Shown: positions 17,229-25,880, counted from the stretch's first letter. The stretch: DNA of 64,000 nt from Streptomyces sp. ISL-43 (GCF_018614195.1 NZ_JAGGOT010000018.1:1-64000); one strand, 5' to 3'. Translations and numbers: made by a program. Notes: generated from the letters alone by a model not told the origin.

Positions 17229-18107
17229 CTACGCGCGCGGGACGCGCACCACGCCCTCCTGGATGACCGTCACGGCCAGCCGGCCGTCCTGGGTCCAGAT
17301 CCGGGCCTGGCCCAGGCCCCGGCCCGCGGCCGCCGAGGGCGACTCCTGGTCGTACAGCAGCCACTCGTCCGCGCGGAACGGCCGGTGGAACCACATCGCG
17401 TGGTCCAGGGAGGCGCCGACCACGTCGCCGACCGCCCAGCCGCCCCGCCCGTGGGCGAGGAGCACCGAGTCGAGCAGGGTCATGTCGGAGACGTACGTGG
17501 CCAGGCAGGTGTGGAGCAGCGGATCGGCGCTGTCCAGCTTGCCGGCGGTACGGAACCACACCTGCGAGCGCGGTTCGACCGGCTCGCCGACGGTGCCCCA
17601 GGGCGGGACGGTCGCGTACCGCAGGTCCACGGCGCCGCGCGCGTCGATCAGCCGCTCCACCGTGCCCGGGTCGCGGAAGATGTCCCGGTAGAGCGGGAGC
17701 GACTCGGCGGCCGTCGCCAGGGTCTCCGGATCGGGCGCGTCGGGCATCGCGGCCTGGTGGTCGAGGCCCTCCTCGTACGTCTGGAAGGACGCGGAGAGGT
17801 GGAAGATCGGCTGCCCGTGCTGGACGGCGACGACCCGGCGCGTGGTGAAGGAGCGCCCGTCGCGGATCCGGTCGACCGAGTACACGATGGGCGCGCCCGC
17901 GTCGCCGGCGCGCAGGAAGTACGAGTGCAGCGAGTGCGCGGTGCGGTCCTCGGGCACGGTACGCCCGGCCGCGACCAGGGCCTGGGCGGCGACCTGGCCG
18001 CCGAAGACCCGCGGTACCAGCGCCGAACGGCTGGTACCGCGGAAGATGTTCTCCTCGATCTGCTCGAGGTCGAGCAGATCGAGGAGCGTCGTCAGTGCCT
18101 CGTTCAT
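17229..18107 (-). CDS. Acyl-CoA thioesterase II (TesB family)
   Basis: A 292-residue double-hotdog thioesterase that hydrolyses acyl-CoAs to free acid and CoA. Features include the N-terminal hotdog with RVFGGQVAAQALVAA, LHSYFLRAGD and SFTTRRVVAVQHG, and the C-terminal hotdog with SLDHAMWFHRPFRADEWLLYDQESP and the catalytic-region Asp/Gln residues typical of TesB. It follows the acyl-CoA dehydrogenase stop by 19 bp, so both are probably in one transcript. The ribosome site is weak, suggesting coupling. Confidence 0.92.
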   Translation of the reverse strand: MNEALTTLLDLLDLEQIEENIFRGTSRSALVPRVFGGQVAAQALVAAGRTVPEDRTAHSLHSYFLRAGDAGAPIVYSVDRIRDGRSFTTRRVVAVQHGQPIFHLSASFQTYEEGLDHQAAMPDAPDPETLATAAESLPLYRDIFRDPGTVERLIDARGAVDLRYATVPPWGTVGEPVEPRSQVWFRTAGKLDSADPLLHTCLATYVSDMTLLDSVLLAHGRGGWAVGDVVGASLDHAMWFHRPFRADEWLLYDQESPSAAAGRGLGQARIWTQDGRLAVTVIQEGVVRVPRA

Positions 18108-18126
18108 GGGGTGAAGGCTGGGTGCC

Positions 18127-19284
18127 TTACAGGCCCATCGACTTGGCGATGATCGACTTCATGACCTCGCTGGTGCCGCCGTAGATGCGGTTCACGCGGT
18201 TGTCGGCGTACAGGCGGGCGATCGGGTACTCGTTCATGTAGCCGTAGCCGCCGTGCAGCTGGAGGCACTTGTCGATGACGCGGTGCGCGACCTCGGTGCA
18301 GAACAGCTTCGCGGACGCGGCCTCGGCGGCGGTGAGCTCACCGGCGTCCAGGGCCTCCAGGGCGCGGTCGGCGACCGCCTCGGCGGCGTCCACCTCGGCC
18401 TGGCAGGCGGCCAGTTCGAACTTGGTGTTCTGGAAGTGCGCGACCGGCTTGCCGAAGACGGTGCGGTCGGTCACGTACTGCTGCGCGAAGCGGACGGCGG
18501 CCTTCGCCTGGGCGTACGCGCCGAAGGCGATGCCCCAGCGCTCCGAGGGCAGGTTGGCGCCGAGGTAGTGGAAGCCCTTGTTCTCCTCGCCGAGCAGGTC
18601 CTCGACCGGGACCTTCACGTCGACGAACGCCAGCTCGGCGGTGTCGGACGTGCGCAGGCCGAGCTTGTCGAGCTTGCGGCCGATGGAGTAGCCCTCGGAC
18701 TTGGTGTCCACGGCGAAGAGGGAGATGCCGAAGCGGCGGTCGTCCTCGCGCGGGGAGGAGGTGCGGGCGCAGACGATCACGCGGTCGGCGTGCACGCCGC
18801 CCGTGATGAAGGTCTTGGAGCCGTTGAGGACGTAGTGCGTGCCGTCCTCGGAGAGCTTGGCGGTGGTCTTCATGCCCGCGACGTCGGAACCGGTGCCCGG
18901 CTCGGTCATCGCGAGGGCCCACATCTCCTCGCCGCTGACGAACTTCGGCAGGAAGCGCTTCTTCTGCTCGTCGTCGCCCAGCATCTTGAGGTAGGGCAGG
19001 GCGAGCAGCACGTGCACGCCGGAACCGCCGAACTGGACGCCCGCGCGCGAGGTCTCCTCGTAGAGGACGGCCTCGAACTTGTGGGTGTCCAGGCCCGCGC
19101 CGCCGAACTCCTCGGGGACGTTGATCCCGAAGATGCCCAGCTCGCCGAGCTTGTAGTAGAACTCGCGAGGGGCCTGGCCGGCCGCGAACCACTCGTCGTA
19201 GACCGGGACGACCTCGGCCTCGATGAAGGCGCGGATGGTCTCGCGGAACGCCTCGTGGTCCTCGTCAAAAACGGTACGGCGCAC
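18127..19284 (-). CDS. Acyl-CoA dehydrogenase (long-chain/IVD-type active site)
   Basis: A 385-residue acyl-CoA dehydrogenase starting at GTG 19284 with GAAGGGAG six bases upstream. ALAMTEPGTGSDVAG is the FAD/substrate loop and LQLHGGYGYMNEYPIARLYAD the C-terminal signature. The usual C-terminal catalytic Glu position is Gly (IYGGTSEV). Instead Glu is present in helix G (NLPSERWGIAFG), the arrangement known for long-chain and isovaleryl enzymes, so the protein should be active. It heads a dehydrogenase-thioesterase transcript with a palindromic operator at 19324-19339. Confidence 0.92.
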   Translation of the reverse strand: MRRTVFDEDHEAFRETIRAFIEAEVVPVYDEWFAAGQAPREFYYKLGELGIFGINVPEEFGGAGLDTHKFEAVLYEETSRAGVQFGGSGVHVLLALPYLKMLGDDEQKKRFLPKFVSGEEMWALAMTEPGTGSDVAGMKTTAKLSEDGTHYVLNGSKTFITGGVHADRVIVCARTSSPREDDRRFGISLFAVDTKSEGYSIGRKLDKLGLRTSDTAELAFVDVKVPVEDLLGEENKGFHYLGANLPSERWGIAFGAYAQAKAAVRFAQQYVTDRTVFGKPVAHFQNTKFELAACQAEVDAAEAVADRALEALDAGELTAAEAASAKLFCTEVAHRVIDKCLQLHGGYGYMNEYPIARLYADNRVNRIYGGTSEVMKSIIAKSMGL

Positions 19285-19323
19285 AGCCGGCTCCCTTCGG
19301 TCGCGGCGGTCCGCCGCTTATGC

Positions 19324-19339
19324 CTAAGCGCTTGCTCAG
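19324..19339. promoter_or_regulatory. Probable TetR/FadR-type operator of the acyl-CoA dehydrogenase
   Basis: CTAAGCGCTTGCTCAG is a 16-bp palindrome with one mismatch between arms (CTAAGC/GCTCAG), 40 bases upstream of the GTG start. Similar AAGCGCTTGC sequences are seen before actinobacterial fatty-acid catabolic genes controlled by TetR repressors. Confidence 0.55.
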
Positions 19340-19588
19340 ACTAAGTTACCGGCGAGTTATCCTTCCTGTCCAGAGTGAGGTCGAGCACGCCCGCGGCGGA
19401 ACCCGGTGAACCTTGCCGGTCACGGCACTGGAAGCCGCCGCAGACCGCCGGGGCGGGTACGCGTACGGCGGTGGGGCCCTGGGGTGGGCGCTGCCCCCAT
19501 CCCTGTGGCTCCGGGGAGCCGTCCGGCCGTGTCCCAAGCGTCGCCCCGGATGTCACGGACCGCGACCCCCTCCTCCCCGTCAGGGGGA

Positions 19589-19608
19589 CGTCCCGCCGGC
19601 CCGGGACG
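19589..19608 (-). terminator. Hairpin downstream of the PucR gene
   Basis: CGTCCCG and CGGGACG (19589-19595, 19602-19608) form a 7-bp stem with a 6-base loop, 23 bases past the minus-strand stop at 19631. Confidence 0.4.
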
Positions 19609-19630
19609 GCCCATGGCGGCGCCCGGCGGG

Positions 19631-21115
19631 TCAGCCGTCCGGCTCGGTGTGCCGCAGCGCGAACCACAGCTCCATCCGGGTGTCCGGGTCGTCCAGGTCG
19701 GCGCCCAGCAGGCCGGCGGCCCGGGCGATGCGCTGGCGGACCGTGTTGCGGTGGACGCCGAGCGCGGCTGCCCCGCGGTCCCAGCTGCCGTGGTGGGCCA
19801 GCCAGGCGCGCAGGGTGTCCCGCAGGACGGGGGAGAGCGGGCCGAGCAGGGCCTCGGCGTGCGCGCGGGCCTCGGCCTCGCCGACCAGGCCCGCGAAGCC
19901 GGGATCCGTGTGCCGGGCCATCGGGGTACGGGCCGCCTCGGCGCGCTCCAGGGCCCGCCCGGCCTGCGCGTCGGCTCCGGGCAGGCCTTCGGGCGCGGCC
20001 GCGGCGCTCACCCCCAGCCGCCAGCCCGCCTGCGGGGCGGGTTCCCGGTCGGTGAGCAGGCGTACGCCGTCCTCGCGCGGGTCCAGCAGTACGGTGCCCA
20101 GCGCGGCCGCCAGGGCCTGCGGATCCCCGCCGCCCCGGGCGTGGACGGCGTACCAGGGCCCGGGACCCAGCGCCGCGCCCGGCTCCCCGCCGAGCAGCAG
20201 CCGGGTCAGGGCGGCGGCCTGAGCCCCGGCCGGGCGGTGGGCGGTGAGCAGGGTCAGCAGGACGGCAGCCACCGAGGCGACCGTGTGGTCCCCGGGAGCC
20301 CGCGAGGGAGTGGCGAGGGCCAGGGCCCGGCCGTCGCCGAGGGCGTGGGCGGCGAGGTGGAGCTCACCGTGCGCGGCGGTGGCGGTGGCCGCGGAGCCGG
20401 GCGCCACCCGGCGGGCGAGCGCGGCGAGCGCGGCCAGCACCTCGGGGGCGGGCGGCGGCCCGGCTCCGGGCGCGGCGGCGGGCGGCGGCCCGGCCACGGC
20501 CGCGGCGGCCCCCGTGCCCTCCGGCGGCGTGGTCGGGAGCAGCCCCGCCCAGCCGCCCAGGGTCGCCGCCAGCCGGCGAAGTACCGCCGGGACCGGGTCC
20601 GGGCGGGCGGCGGCCGCCGCCAGGGACTGCTGGGCCTCGGTGACCCGGCGGAGCTCACCGGTCCTGGCCTGCGCCATCAGCCGCCAGACGCTCCGGCCGA
20701 CCGCCGTGAACGGGGTCCCGGGCGGCACCTCCACCAGGGGCAGCCCGTGCCGGGCGCAGGCGTCGACGAGTGACCGCGGCACGGTCTCGTGCACCGGGGT
20801 CACGCCGAAGCCCACGGCCGCGGTCCCGGCGCGGACGAGCCGGGCGACGTACTCCCCGGCATCCGTCCCGCCGTGCGCGAGGCCGCCGGCCGGACCGCCC
20901 GCCTGGCCGCCGGCGGACGGCTCCGCCCCGGCGAGGCCCGCCCCCGCCGTCAGCAGCAGCTCGCCGCCCAGCAGGTACGGCGACGGGTCCGCCATCTCGG
21001 AGGCGTGGACGCCGTGCACCTCGCCCTCGGCGGGCCCGGCCAGATGCCGCAGCCCCAGCTCGTGGTCGGCGAGCAGCCGGCCGAGCGCCACCGGCGGGGT
21101 GGGAGGTGCCTCCAT
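19631..21115 (-). CDS. PucR-family transcriptional regulator
   Basis: A 494-residue regulator. The N-terminal PUCR-type domain contains [27 protein letters not shown] and [16 protein letters not shown] long Ala/Pro/Gly-rich central part follows. The C-terminal helix-turn-helix is [20 protein letters not shown] then [14 protein letters not shown] 21115 has GGAG five bases upstream; the same frame is open much further upstream across the opposing agmatinase gene, but that extension is antisense and rejected. It is divergent from the agmatinase/ThDP operon, 126 bp apart, so it probably controls that operon in response to a nitrogen-rich substrate. Confidence 0.88.
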   Translation of the reverse strand: MEAPPTPPVALGRLLADHELGLRHLAGPAEGEVHGVHASEMADPSPYLLGGELLLTAGAGLAGAEPSAGGQAGGPAGGLAHGGTDAGEYVARLVRAGTAAVGFGVTPVHETVPRSLVDACARHGLPLVEVPPGTPFTAVGRSVWRLMAQARTGELRRVTEAQQSLAAAAARPDPVPAVLRRLAATLGGWAGLLPTTPPEGTGAAAAVAGPPPAAAPGAGPPPAPEVLAALAALARRVAPGSAATATAAHGELHLAAHALGDGRALALATPSRAPGDHTVASVAAVLLTLLTAHRPAGAQAAALTRLLLGGEPGAALGPGPWYAVHARGGGDPQALAAALGTVLLDPREDGVRLLTDREPAPQAGWRLGVSAAAAPEGLPGADAQAGRALERAEAARTPMARHTDPGFAGLVGEAEARAHAEALLGPLSPVLRDTLRAWLAHHGSWDRGAAALGVHRNTVRQRIARAAGLLGADLDDPDTRMELWFALRHTEPDG

Positions 21116-21241
21116 GGATACTCCGTACACATCAGGGGAGCCGGATGGATGAAACGTACACTTCGCGCGCTCTGGGTGTCGGCTTACGCTCGAAGCACCG
21201 CACCCGTAGGAACCCGCAGTACCTCCAGAAGGGCACCCCCC

Positions 21242-22264
21242 ATGAGCACGCAGCCGCGCGGCCCCGTCGACTCCTCCCGCATCCCGCGCTACGCGGGCCC
21301 CGCGACCTTCGCCCGGCTGCCCCGACTGGACGAGGTCGGCGGCAAGGCGGACGTCGCCGTCGTCGGCGTGCCCTTCGACTCCGGTGTCTCCTACCGCCCC
21401 GGCGCCCGCTTCGGCGGCAACGCCATCCGTGAGGCCTCGCGCCTGCTGCGCCCGTACAACCCGGCGCAGGACGCCTCCCCCTTCGCGCTCGCGCAGGTGG
21501 CGGACGCGGGCGACATCGCCGTGAACCCCTTCAACATCAACGAGGCCGTCGACCAGGTCGAGGCCGCCGCCGACGAGCTCCTCGGCGCGGGCTCCCGCCT
21601 GATGACCCTCGGTGGCGACCACACCATCGCACTCCCCCTCCTCCGCTCCGTCGCCAAGAAGCACGGCCCGGTGGCCCTGCTCCACTTCGACGCGCACCTG
21701 GACACGTGGGACACCTACTTCGGCGCCGAGTACACGCACGGCACGCCGTTCCGCCGCGCCGTGGAGGAGGGCATCCTCGACACCGAGGCGCTGTCCCACG
21801 TCGGCACGCGCGGCCCGCTGTACGGCAAGCAGGACCTGGACGACGACGCCAAGATGGGCTTCGGCATCGTCACCTCGGCCGACGTCTACCGGCGCGGCGC
21901 CGACGAGGTCGCGGACCAGCTGCGCCAGCGCATCGGCGACCGCCCGCTGTACATCTCGATCGACATCGACGTGCTGGACCCGGCGCACGCGCCCGGTACG
22001 GGCACGCCGGAGGCCGGCGGCATGACCTCCCGCGAGCTGCTGGAGATCATCCGCGGACTGTCCTCCTGCAACCTCGTTTCCGCCGACGTCGTCGAGGTCG
22101 CCCCGGCGTACGATCACGCCGAGATCACCTCGGTCGCGGCCTCGCACACCGCGTACGAGCTCACCACGATCATGAGCCGCCAGATCTCTGCCGCCAGATC
22201 TCTGCCGCCAGGCAGGGTCGGTAAGCACACTGCTGCGGCGAAGGCGAACCCGAAGGGCGAGTAG
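21242..22264 (+). CDS. speB: Agmatinase-family ureohydrolase with frameshifted C-terminal tail
   Basis: A 340-residue arginase/agmatinase-fold enzyme that hydrolyses a guanidino compound to amine plus urea. The binuclear Mn ligands are visible in [24 protein letters not shown] and [19 protein letters not shown]. Agmatine, guanidinobutyrate and guanidinopropionate are all possible substrates. A 14-bp tandem duplication (22177-22204) lies in the last codons. With a single copy the frame would end [12 protein letters not shown]-stop at what is now 22224. With two copies it runs on to 22264, replacing three residues by 21 basic ones. The active site is upstream and unaffected. Confidence 0.88.
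   Translation: MSTQPRGPVDSSRIPRYAGPATFARLPRLDEVGGKADVAVVGVPFDSGVSYRPGARFGGNAIREASRLLRPYNPAQDASPFALAQVADAGDIAVNPFNINEAVDQVEAAADELLGAGSRLMTLGGDHTIALPLLRSVAKKHGPVALLHFDAHLDTWDTYFGAEYTHGTPFRRAVEEGILDTEALSHVGTRGPLYGKQDLDDDAKMGFGIVTSADVYRRGADEVADQLRQRIGDRPLYISIDIDVLDPAHAPGTGTPEAGGMTSRELLEIIRGLSSCNLVSADVVEVAPAYDHAEITSVAASHTAYELTTIMSRQISAARSLPPGRVGKHTAAAKANPKGE
22177..22211 (+). repeat. 14-bp tandem duplication at the end of the agmatinase gene
   Basis: CCGCCAGATCTCTG is present at 22177-22190 and again at 22191-22204, followed by a partial third copy CCGCCAG. Fourteen is not a multiple of three, so the duplication shifts the reading frame before the ancestral TAA. Confidence 0.9.
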
Positions 22265-22270
22265 GCGCAC

Positions 22271-23938
22271 GTGACGCACGACCACGACCTGGTACTCCGT
22301 CCCACCGAAGCCCAGAAGGCGGCCGCGCTCGCGCCGCCGCCGGGGCGGACGGGCGGGGACCTGGTCGTGGAGACGCTGCGCTCGCTCGGCGCGACCACCG
22401 TCTTCGGACTGCCGGGGCAGCACGCGCTCGGCCTCTTCGACGCGGTCGGGCGCTCCGACCTGCGGCTGATCGGGCTGCGTACGGAGAACAACGCGGGCTT
22501 CGCCGCCGACGCGTACGGCCGGATGACGGGCGAGGCCGTACCGCTGCTCCTGTCCACCGGCCCGGGCGCCCTGATGGCGCTGCCCGCCCTCGCCGAGGCG
22601 GCCGCCGCGTCGGCGCCCGTCCTGGCGATCTCCTCACAGGTCCCGACCCCGGGGCTGGGCGGCGGCCGGCGCGGGCACCTGCACGAGCTGCGGGACCAGG
22701 CGGCCTCCTTCCGGGACGTGGTCAAGTCGGTCCACGCCGCCCGCACCCCCTCCCAGATCCCGTCCGTGATCGCCGAGGCCTGGGAGTCGGCGCTGACGGC
22801 CCCGCACGGCCCGGTGTGGGTCGAGATCCCGGAGGACGTCCTGCGCGCGGAAACGGTGATCCCGCAGGTCACCGGCATGGACGCGACCCCGCACGAGCTG
22901 GCCCCGCGCCCGGAGCTGACGGCGCTGGCCGCGCACTGGCTGGAGAACGCCGAGCGCCCGGTGATCATCGCGGGCGGCGGGGTGATCCGTTCGGACGCGG
23001 CGGGCAAGCTGAAGCAGCTGGCCGAACGGCTCAGCGCCCCCGTCGTCACCACCTTCGGCGGCAAGGGCGCCTTCCCCTGGAACCACCCGCTCTCCCTCCA
23101 GTCCTGGCTGGAGGACCGCCACATGACGGACTTCCTGGAGGACGCGGACGTCCTGCTGGTCGTCGGCTCGGGGCTGGGGGAACTCTCCTCGAACTACCAC
23201 ACGTTCTTCCCGGAGGGCCGGGTCGTCCAGATCGAGGCCGACCTCGGAAAGCTGGAGTCCAACCACGCGGGCCTCGGCATCCACGCGGACGCCCGCCTCG
23301 CCCTGCAGGCGCTCCTCGAAACGGTCTCCGAGCGCGAGGACCCGCAGGCCCCCGAGCGAGTGCGCCTGCTCCTCGCGGACATCGCTGCCCGCCTGTCCAC
23401 CCAGGACGTCGGCCTGGAACAGCAGCTCCTCGCCTCGATCCGCGCGGCCCTGCCCGCGCGCTCCCCGTCCTTCTGGGACATGACGATCCTGTCCTACTGG
23501 GCCTGGTCGGCCTTCGACGCCAAGCACCCCAACACCATGCACTCGGCGCAGGGCGCGGGCGGCCTCGGCTACGCCTTCCCGGCGGCCCTCGGCGCGTGCG
23601 CGGCCGAACCGGGCACCCCGGTGCTGGCCGTCTCGGGCGACGGCGGAGCGATGTACTCGATCGCGGACCTGGCCACGGCGAAGCAGCACGACCTGGACGT
23701 CACCTGGCTGATCGTGGACGACGGCGGCTACGGCATCCTGCGCGAGTACGGCTGCGAGACGGGCACGTCCCTGACCCGCCCCGACTTCGTCGCCCTGGCG
23801 GCCTCCTTCGACATCCCGGCGACCACGACCACCCCGGAAACCCTCCGCGAGGACCTGTCCAAGTCCCTCGCCGAGCCGGGCCCCTCGGTCCTCGTCCTCC
23901 CGGCCACCCTCAAGATGTTCGCCCCGACCCACCTCTGA
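22271..23938 (+). CDS. Thiamine diphosphate-dependent enzyme (acetolactate synthase-like)
   Basis: A 555-residue ThDP enzyme starting at GTG 22271, seven bases after the agmatinase stop. The N-terminal pyrimidine-binding domain has FGLPGQHALGLFDA and the catalytic Glu region LRTENNAGFAADAYGR. The central TPP_enzyme_M domain has AERPVIIAGGGVI. The C-terminal pyrophosphate domain has SGDGGAMYSIADLATA with the downstream Asp-Gly-Gly-Tyr (VDDGGYGILREYG) of the metal motif. It belongs to the POX/ALS/benzoylformate decarboxylase superfamily and is not a housekeeping IlvB. Pairing with an agmatinase and a PucR regulator suggests processing of the 2-oxo acid or aldehyde formed after guanidine removal; this is inference. 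Confidence 0.82.
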   Translation: MTHDHDLVLRPTEAQKAAALAPPPGRTGGDLVVETLRSLGATTVFGLPGQHALGLFDAVGRSDLRLIGLRTENNAGFAADAYGRMTGEAVPLLLSTGPGALMALPALAEAAAASAPVLAISSQVPTPGLGGGRRGHLHELRDQAASFRDVVKSVHAARTPSQIPSVIAEAWESALTAPHGPVWVEIPEDVLRAETVIPQVTGMDATPHELAPRPELTALAAHWLENAERPVIIAGGGVIRSDAAGKLKQLAERLSAPVVTTFGGKGAFPWNHPLSLQSWLEDRHMTDFLEDADVLLVVGSGLGELSSNYHTFFPEGRVVQIEADLGKLESNHAGLGIHADARLALQALLETVSEREDPQAPERVRLLLADIAARLSTQDVGLEQQLLASIRAALPARSPSFWDMTILSYWAWSAFDAKHPNTMHSAQGAGGLGYAFPAALGACAAEPGTPVLAVSGDGGAMYSIADLATAKQHDLDVTWLIVDDGGYGILREYGCETGTSLTRPDFVALAASFDIPATTTTPETLREDLSKSLAEPGPSVLVLPATLKMFAPTHL

Positions 23939-24155
23939 CCTCGGCCCAGACCGCCTTCCCGATCCCGTGGCGCCGGGGGCACTGGCCCCACCGCACGGCG
24001 AGGGCGGCGACGATGGCGAGGCCTCGCCCGTGCTCGTCGCCGTCAGACGCGATCCGTGGCGTGAGCTTGACGATGGGACCGGCGTCGGCCACCTCCACGC
24101 GCACCACCCCGTCGTACCGTGCGAGCCGGACGCCGATGTCCCGGTGCCTAGGATG
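23910..24155 (-). pseudogene. Remnant of an RsbW-like ATP-binding regulatory protein
   Basis: The minus frame ending at 23910 encodes about 80 residues that look like the C-terminal half of a Streptomyces HATPase_c anti-sigma-type kinase: RDIGVRLARYDGVVRVEVAD, then DGDEHGRGLAIVAALA (the G2-box region with HGRGLAIV) and GKAVWAEV. The N-terminal half with the N-box is missing; upstream the frame runs antisense into the GntR gene. It overlaps the last 29 bp of the ThDP gene. I read it as a gene truncated when the GntR-containing patch arrived. Confidence 0.65.
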
Positions 24156-24180
24156 ACTAGAGATGATCAGGGAGGACCGC

Positions 24181-24942
24181 ATGCCGAGTGATGGCGCCGT
24201 TCGGCAGCCCAAGTACCAGCGCATCGCTGCCGCGCTGAAGGCCGCCATCGACGCAGGCGAGTACGGGCCCGGCGACCGGTTGCCCGGCGAGAACGACCTG
24301 ATGAGCACCTACGGTGTCGCCCGGATGACCGCACGACAGGCGCTCGGCGTGCTCCAGGCCGAAGGGCTGACCGAAGCGCGCAAGGGCGCAGGGGTGTTCG
24401 TGCGGGAGTTCCGGCGGATCCGGCGGCGTGGTGTTCAGCGGCTGGCCGCGGAAGTCTGGGGCGCGGGGCAGTCCATCTGGGCCGCCGACACCGAGGACCG
24501 GGATCCCGAGGTGGAGTTCCTCGGCGTCACGGAAGAGGCCGCGCCCAGCGGCGTCGCTGCGCTGCTCGGGCTGAGCGGTGGCGCACCGGCCTGCGTTCGC
24601 CGCCGGAGGTTCCTGCTCGACGGGAAGCCGGTGCTGCTCGCCACCTCGTACCTCGACGCCGCCCTCGCCGCCGGCACGCCCATCGCGGATCCGGATTCCG
24701 GCCCCGGCGGTATCTACGCCCGCCTCGCCGAGCTGGGCCGCAAGCCCGCCCGCTTCCGCGAGGAGATCAGCTCGCGGATGCCCAGCCCCGACGAGGCCGC
24801 GAGCCTCGGCCTGGCCGCCGGGACCCCGGTGGTCCTGATCTGCCGTACGGCCTTCGCCGCCGACGGCAAGGTGGTCGAGGTCAACGAGATGGTGCTCGAC
24901 GCCTCGGCGTACGTCCTGGAGTACGAGTTCGACGCCTCATAG
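24181..24942 (+). CDS. GntR/HutC-family regulator with UTRA domain
   Basis: A 253-residue regulator. N-terminal winged helix: PKYQRIAAALKAAIDAGEYG, PGDRLPGENDLMSTYGVARM, TARQALGVLQAEGLTEARKG. The C-terminal UTRA ligand-binding domain runs from about residue 95 to the end. ATG 24181 is chosen because GGGAGGA lies four bases upstream; an ATG at 24163 would put that ribosome site inside the gene. It is followed 14 bp later by a VapB-like gene. Many Streptomyces mobile elements carry similar GntR proteins, but no integrase is seen here. Confidence 0.9.
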   Translation: MPSDGAVRQPKYQRIAAALKAAIDAGEYGPGDRLPGENDLMSTYGVARMTARQALGVLQAEGLTEARKGAGVFVREFRRIRRRGVQRLAAEVWGAGQSIWAADTEDRDPEVEFLGVTEEAAPSGVAALLGLSGGAPACVRRRRFLLDGKPVLLATSYLDAALAAGTPIADPDSGPGGIYARLAELGRKPARFREEISSRMPSPDEAASLGLAAGTPVVLICRTAFAADGKVVEVNEMVLDASAYVLEYEFDAS

Positions 24943-24956
24943 CAAGAGGGCCCCAC

Positions 24957-25115
24957 ATGTCCGGTGAGTACATCGAAGTCGACGACGAGGCCCTGGCGGC
25001 AGCGGCCGAAATCCTGCGCACGACATCGCCGGAGGCTACCGTCAACGCCGCGCTCCGTGCCTTCATCGAGCAGCATCGGCAGCCGCTCGCCGACCCCGAG
25101 TCCGGTCAGTCGTAG
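24957..25115 (+). CDS. Orphan VapB-like antitoxin
   Basis: A 52-residue protein. VDDEALAAAAEILRTTSPEA then TVNAALRAFIEQH matches the compact pattern of actinobacterial VapB antitoxins (Asp-Asp-Glu-x-Leu, Ala-Ala-Glu-x-Leu-x-Thr, Thr-Val-Asn-x-Ala-Leu). The ATG is 15 bases after the GntR stop, so it is probably cotranscribed with that gene. No VapC (PIN-domain) gene follows; the next genes are convergent on the other strand. It may be a remnant, or it may act with a distant toxin. Confidence 0.7.
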   Translation: MSGEYIEVDDEALAAAAEILRTTSPEATVNAALRAFIEQHRQPLADPESGQS

Positions 25116-25122
25116 CGCCGGC

Positions 25123-25467
25123 TCAGGCCGCCTCGTGCTCCTGGGCCGTGAAGACGACCTGGGAGGTCTCCCCGACCAGCTTGAGATTGAGTTCCGACTC
25201 CATCGCCCGTGCGAGGCGCGCCAGCAGTGGCACGGTCGGTACGGTGCCGCCCAGCTCCAGCTTGGAGACCTGCGGCTGCGTCATGCCGGCGCGGCGGGCC
25301 AGCTCGGTCTGGGAGATCCCGAGCGCGGTGCGCCGGTCGTACACGGCCTGGCCGAGGTCCCAGGCGAGCCGGATTTCCTCGCGGTGTTTTGTCACCTCCG
25401 GGCTCTCGGAGAAGCCCTGGGCGACCTTCTTGTCCCGGGCAAGTTTCCAATGCGCGTGGCTCACCAT
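25123..25467 (-). CDS. XRE-family antitoxin (HigA-like)
   Basis: A 114-residue protein with a Cro/C1-type helix-turn-helix in the middle: RTALGISQTELARRAGMTQP then QVSKLELGGTVPTVPLLARL. The N-terminal extension (HAHWKLARDKKV) is typical of antitoxins paired with RelE/HigB toxins. ATG 25465-25467 overlaps the toxin stop by 7 bp, so the pair is coupled with the toxin gene first, the HigBA order. It should neutralise the toxin and repress the shared promoter. Confidence 0.85.
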   Translation of the reverse strand: MVSHAHWKLARDKKVAQGFSESPEVTKHREEIRLAWDLGQAVYDRRTALGISQTELARRAGMTQPQVSKLELGGTVPTVPLLARLARAMESELNLKLVGETSQVVFTAQEHEAA

Positions 25468-25850
25468 GACCTGGCTCCCTCTTGCGGCTCACGGCTGAAG
25501 ACGTCGTGGGCTGGTTCGTGCTCATCCGCGCAGATCGCCTTTGTCTGCTTGGCGCGTGCGACTTCGGCGTCTTCGCGCTGCCGGGTCTTACGGAAGACGG
25601 TCAGCAGCACGACCCGGCGCCCCGGGGCTAGCCAATAGGAGATTCTGACAGCGTCCCGGCTAGGGCCGATGTCGAATCGCAACTCCCGGACTCCGTCGCC
25701 CAGGTAGCGGGAGTGTGGTTCACCCAGGGTGGTTGCCTCGGTTGCCAGTCGATCGGCTGCGTGCTCGGCTGCTCTGTAGTCCGCCTCGGAAAGGTTCATC
25801 AGCCACAGCCGGACCTCCGGCTCGATCTCGATGTCGAACGGGTCGTTCAT
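25461..25850 (-). CDS. HigB/RelE-type toxin
   Basis: A 129-residue protein with the RelE/HigB (PF05973-like) pattern: an N-terminal helix pair, then SRYLGDGVRELRFDIG, RDAVRISYWLAPGRRVVLL and TVFRKTRQREDAEVARAKQT. The central Glu-Leu-Arg and the C-terminal Lys-Thr-x-x-x-Pro-like region of mRNA-interferase toxins are recognisable. The C-terminal 25 residues (EHEPAHDVFSREP...) form an extra tail. Expected to cleave mRNA at ribosomes when free of antitoxin. Confidence 0.82.
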   Translation of the reverse strand: MNDPFDIEIEPEVRLWLMNLSEADYRAAEHAADRLATEATTLGEPHSRYLGDGVRELRFDIGPSRDAVRISYWLAPGRRVVLLTVFRKTRQREDAEVARAKQTKAICADEHEPAHDVFSREPQEGARSW

Positions 25851-25859
25851 GCGTCGGAA

Positions 25860-25880
25860 TGTATAGACGCTTCAGTGTAT
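25860..25880. promoter_or_regulatory. Possible promoter/operator of the toxin-antitoxin pair
   Basis: TGTAT occurs twice (25860-25864 and 25876-25880), 16 bp apart, just upstream of the toxin ATG. On the minus strand the nearer copy reads TATACAT-like, a possible -10 box that would give a very short leader. Confidence 0.35.

Larger units (their letters stand above)
19285..19630. other. Intergenic region between PucR gene and acyl-CoA dehydrogenase
   Basis: This 346-bp region carries the dehydrogenase promoter and operator (19324-19339) near one end and a small hairpin (19589-19608) after the PucR gene at the other. The middle is GC-rich with several open frames but no coherent protein or ribosome site. 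I see no gene. Confidence 0.5.

Noticed and set aside
18127..19284. Inactive acyl-CoA dehydrogenase lacking its catalytic Glu
   Set aside because: Glu is absent from the C-terminal position, but one is present at the helix-G site used by long-chain and isovaleryl enzymes.
21116..22423. N-terminal extension of the PucR frame across the agmatinase gene
   Set aside because: The extension is antisense to a well-conserved enzyme. The ribosome site and domain start support the ATG at 21115.
24163..25850. Complete integrative element
   Set aside because: No integrase, tRNA, attachment-site repeats or transfer genes are visible; only regulator and toxin-antitoxin genes.
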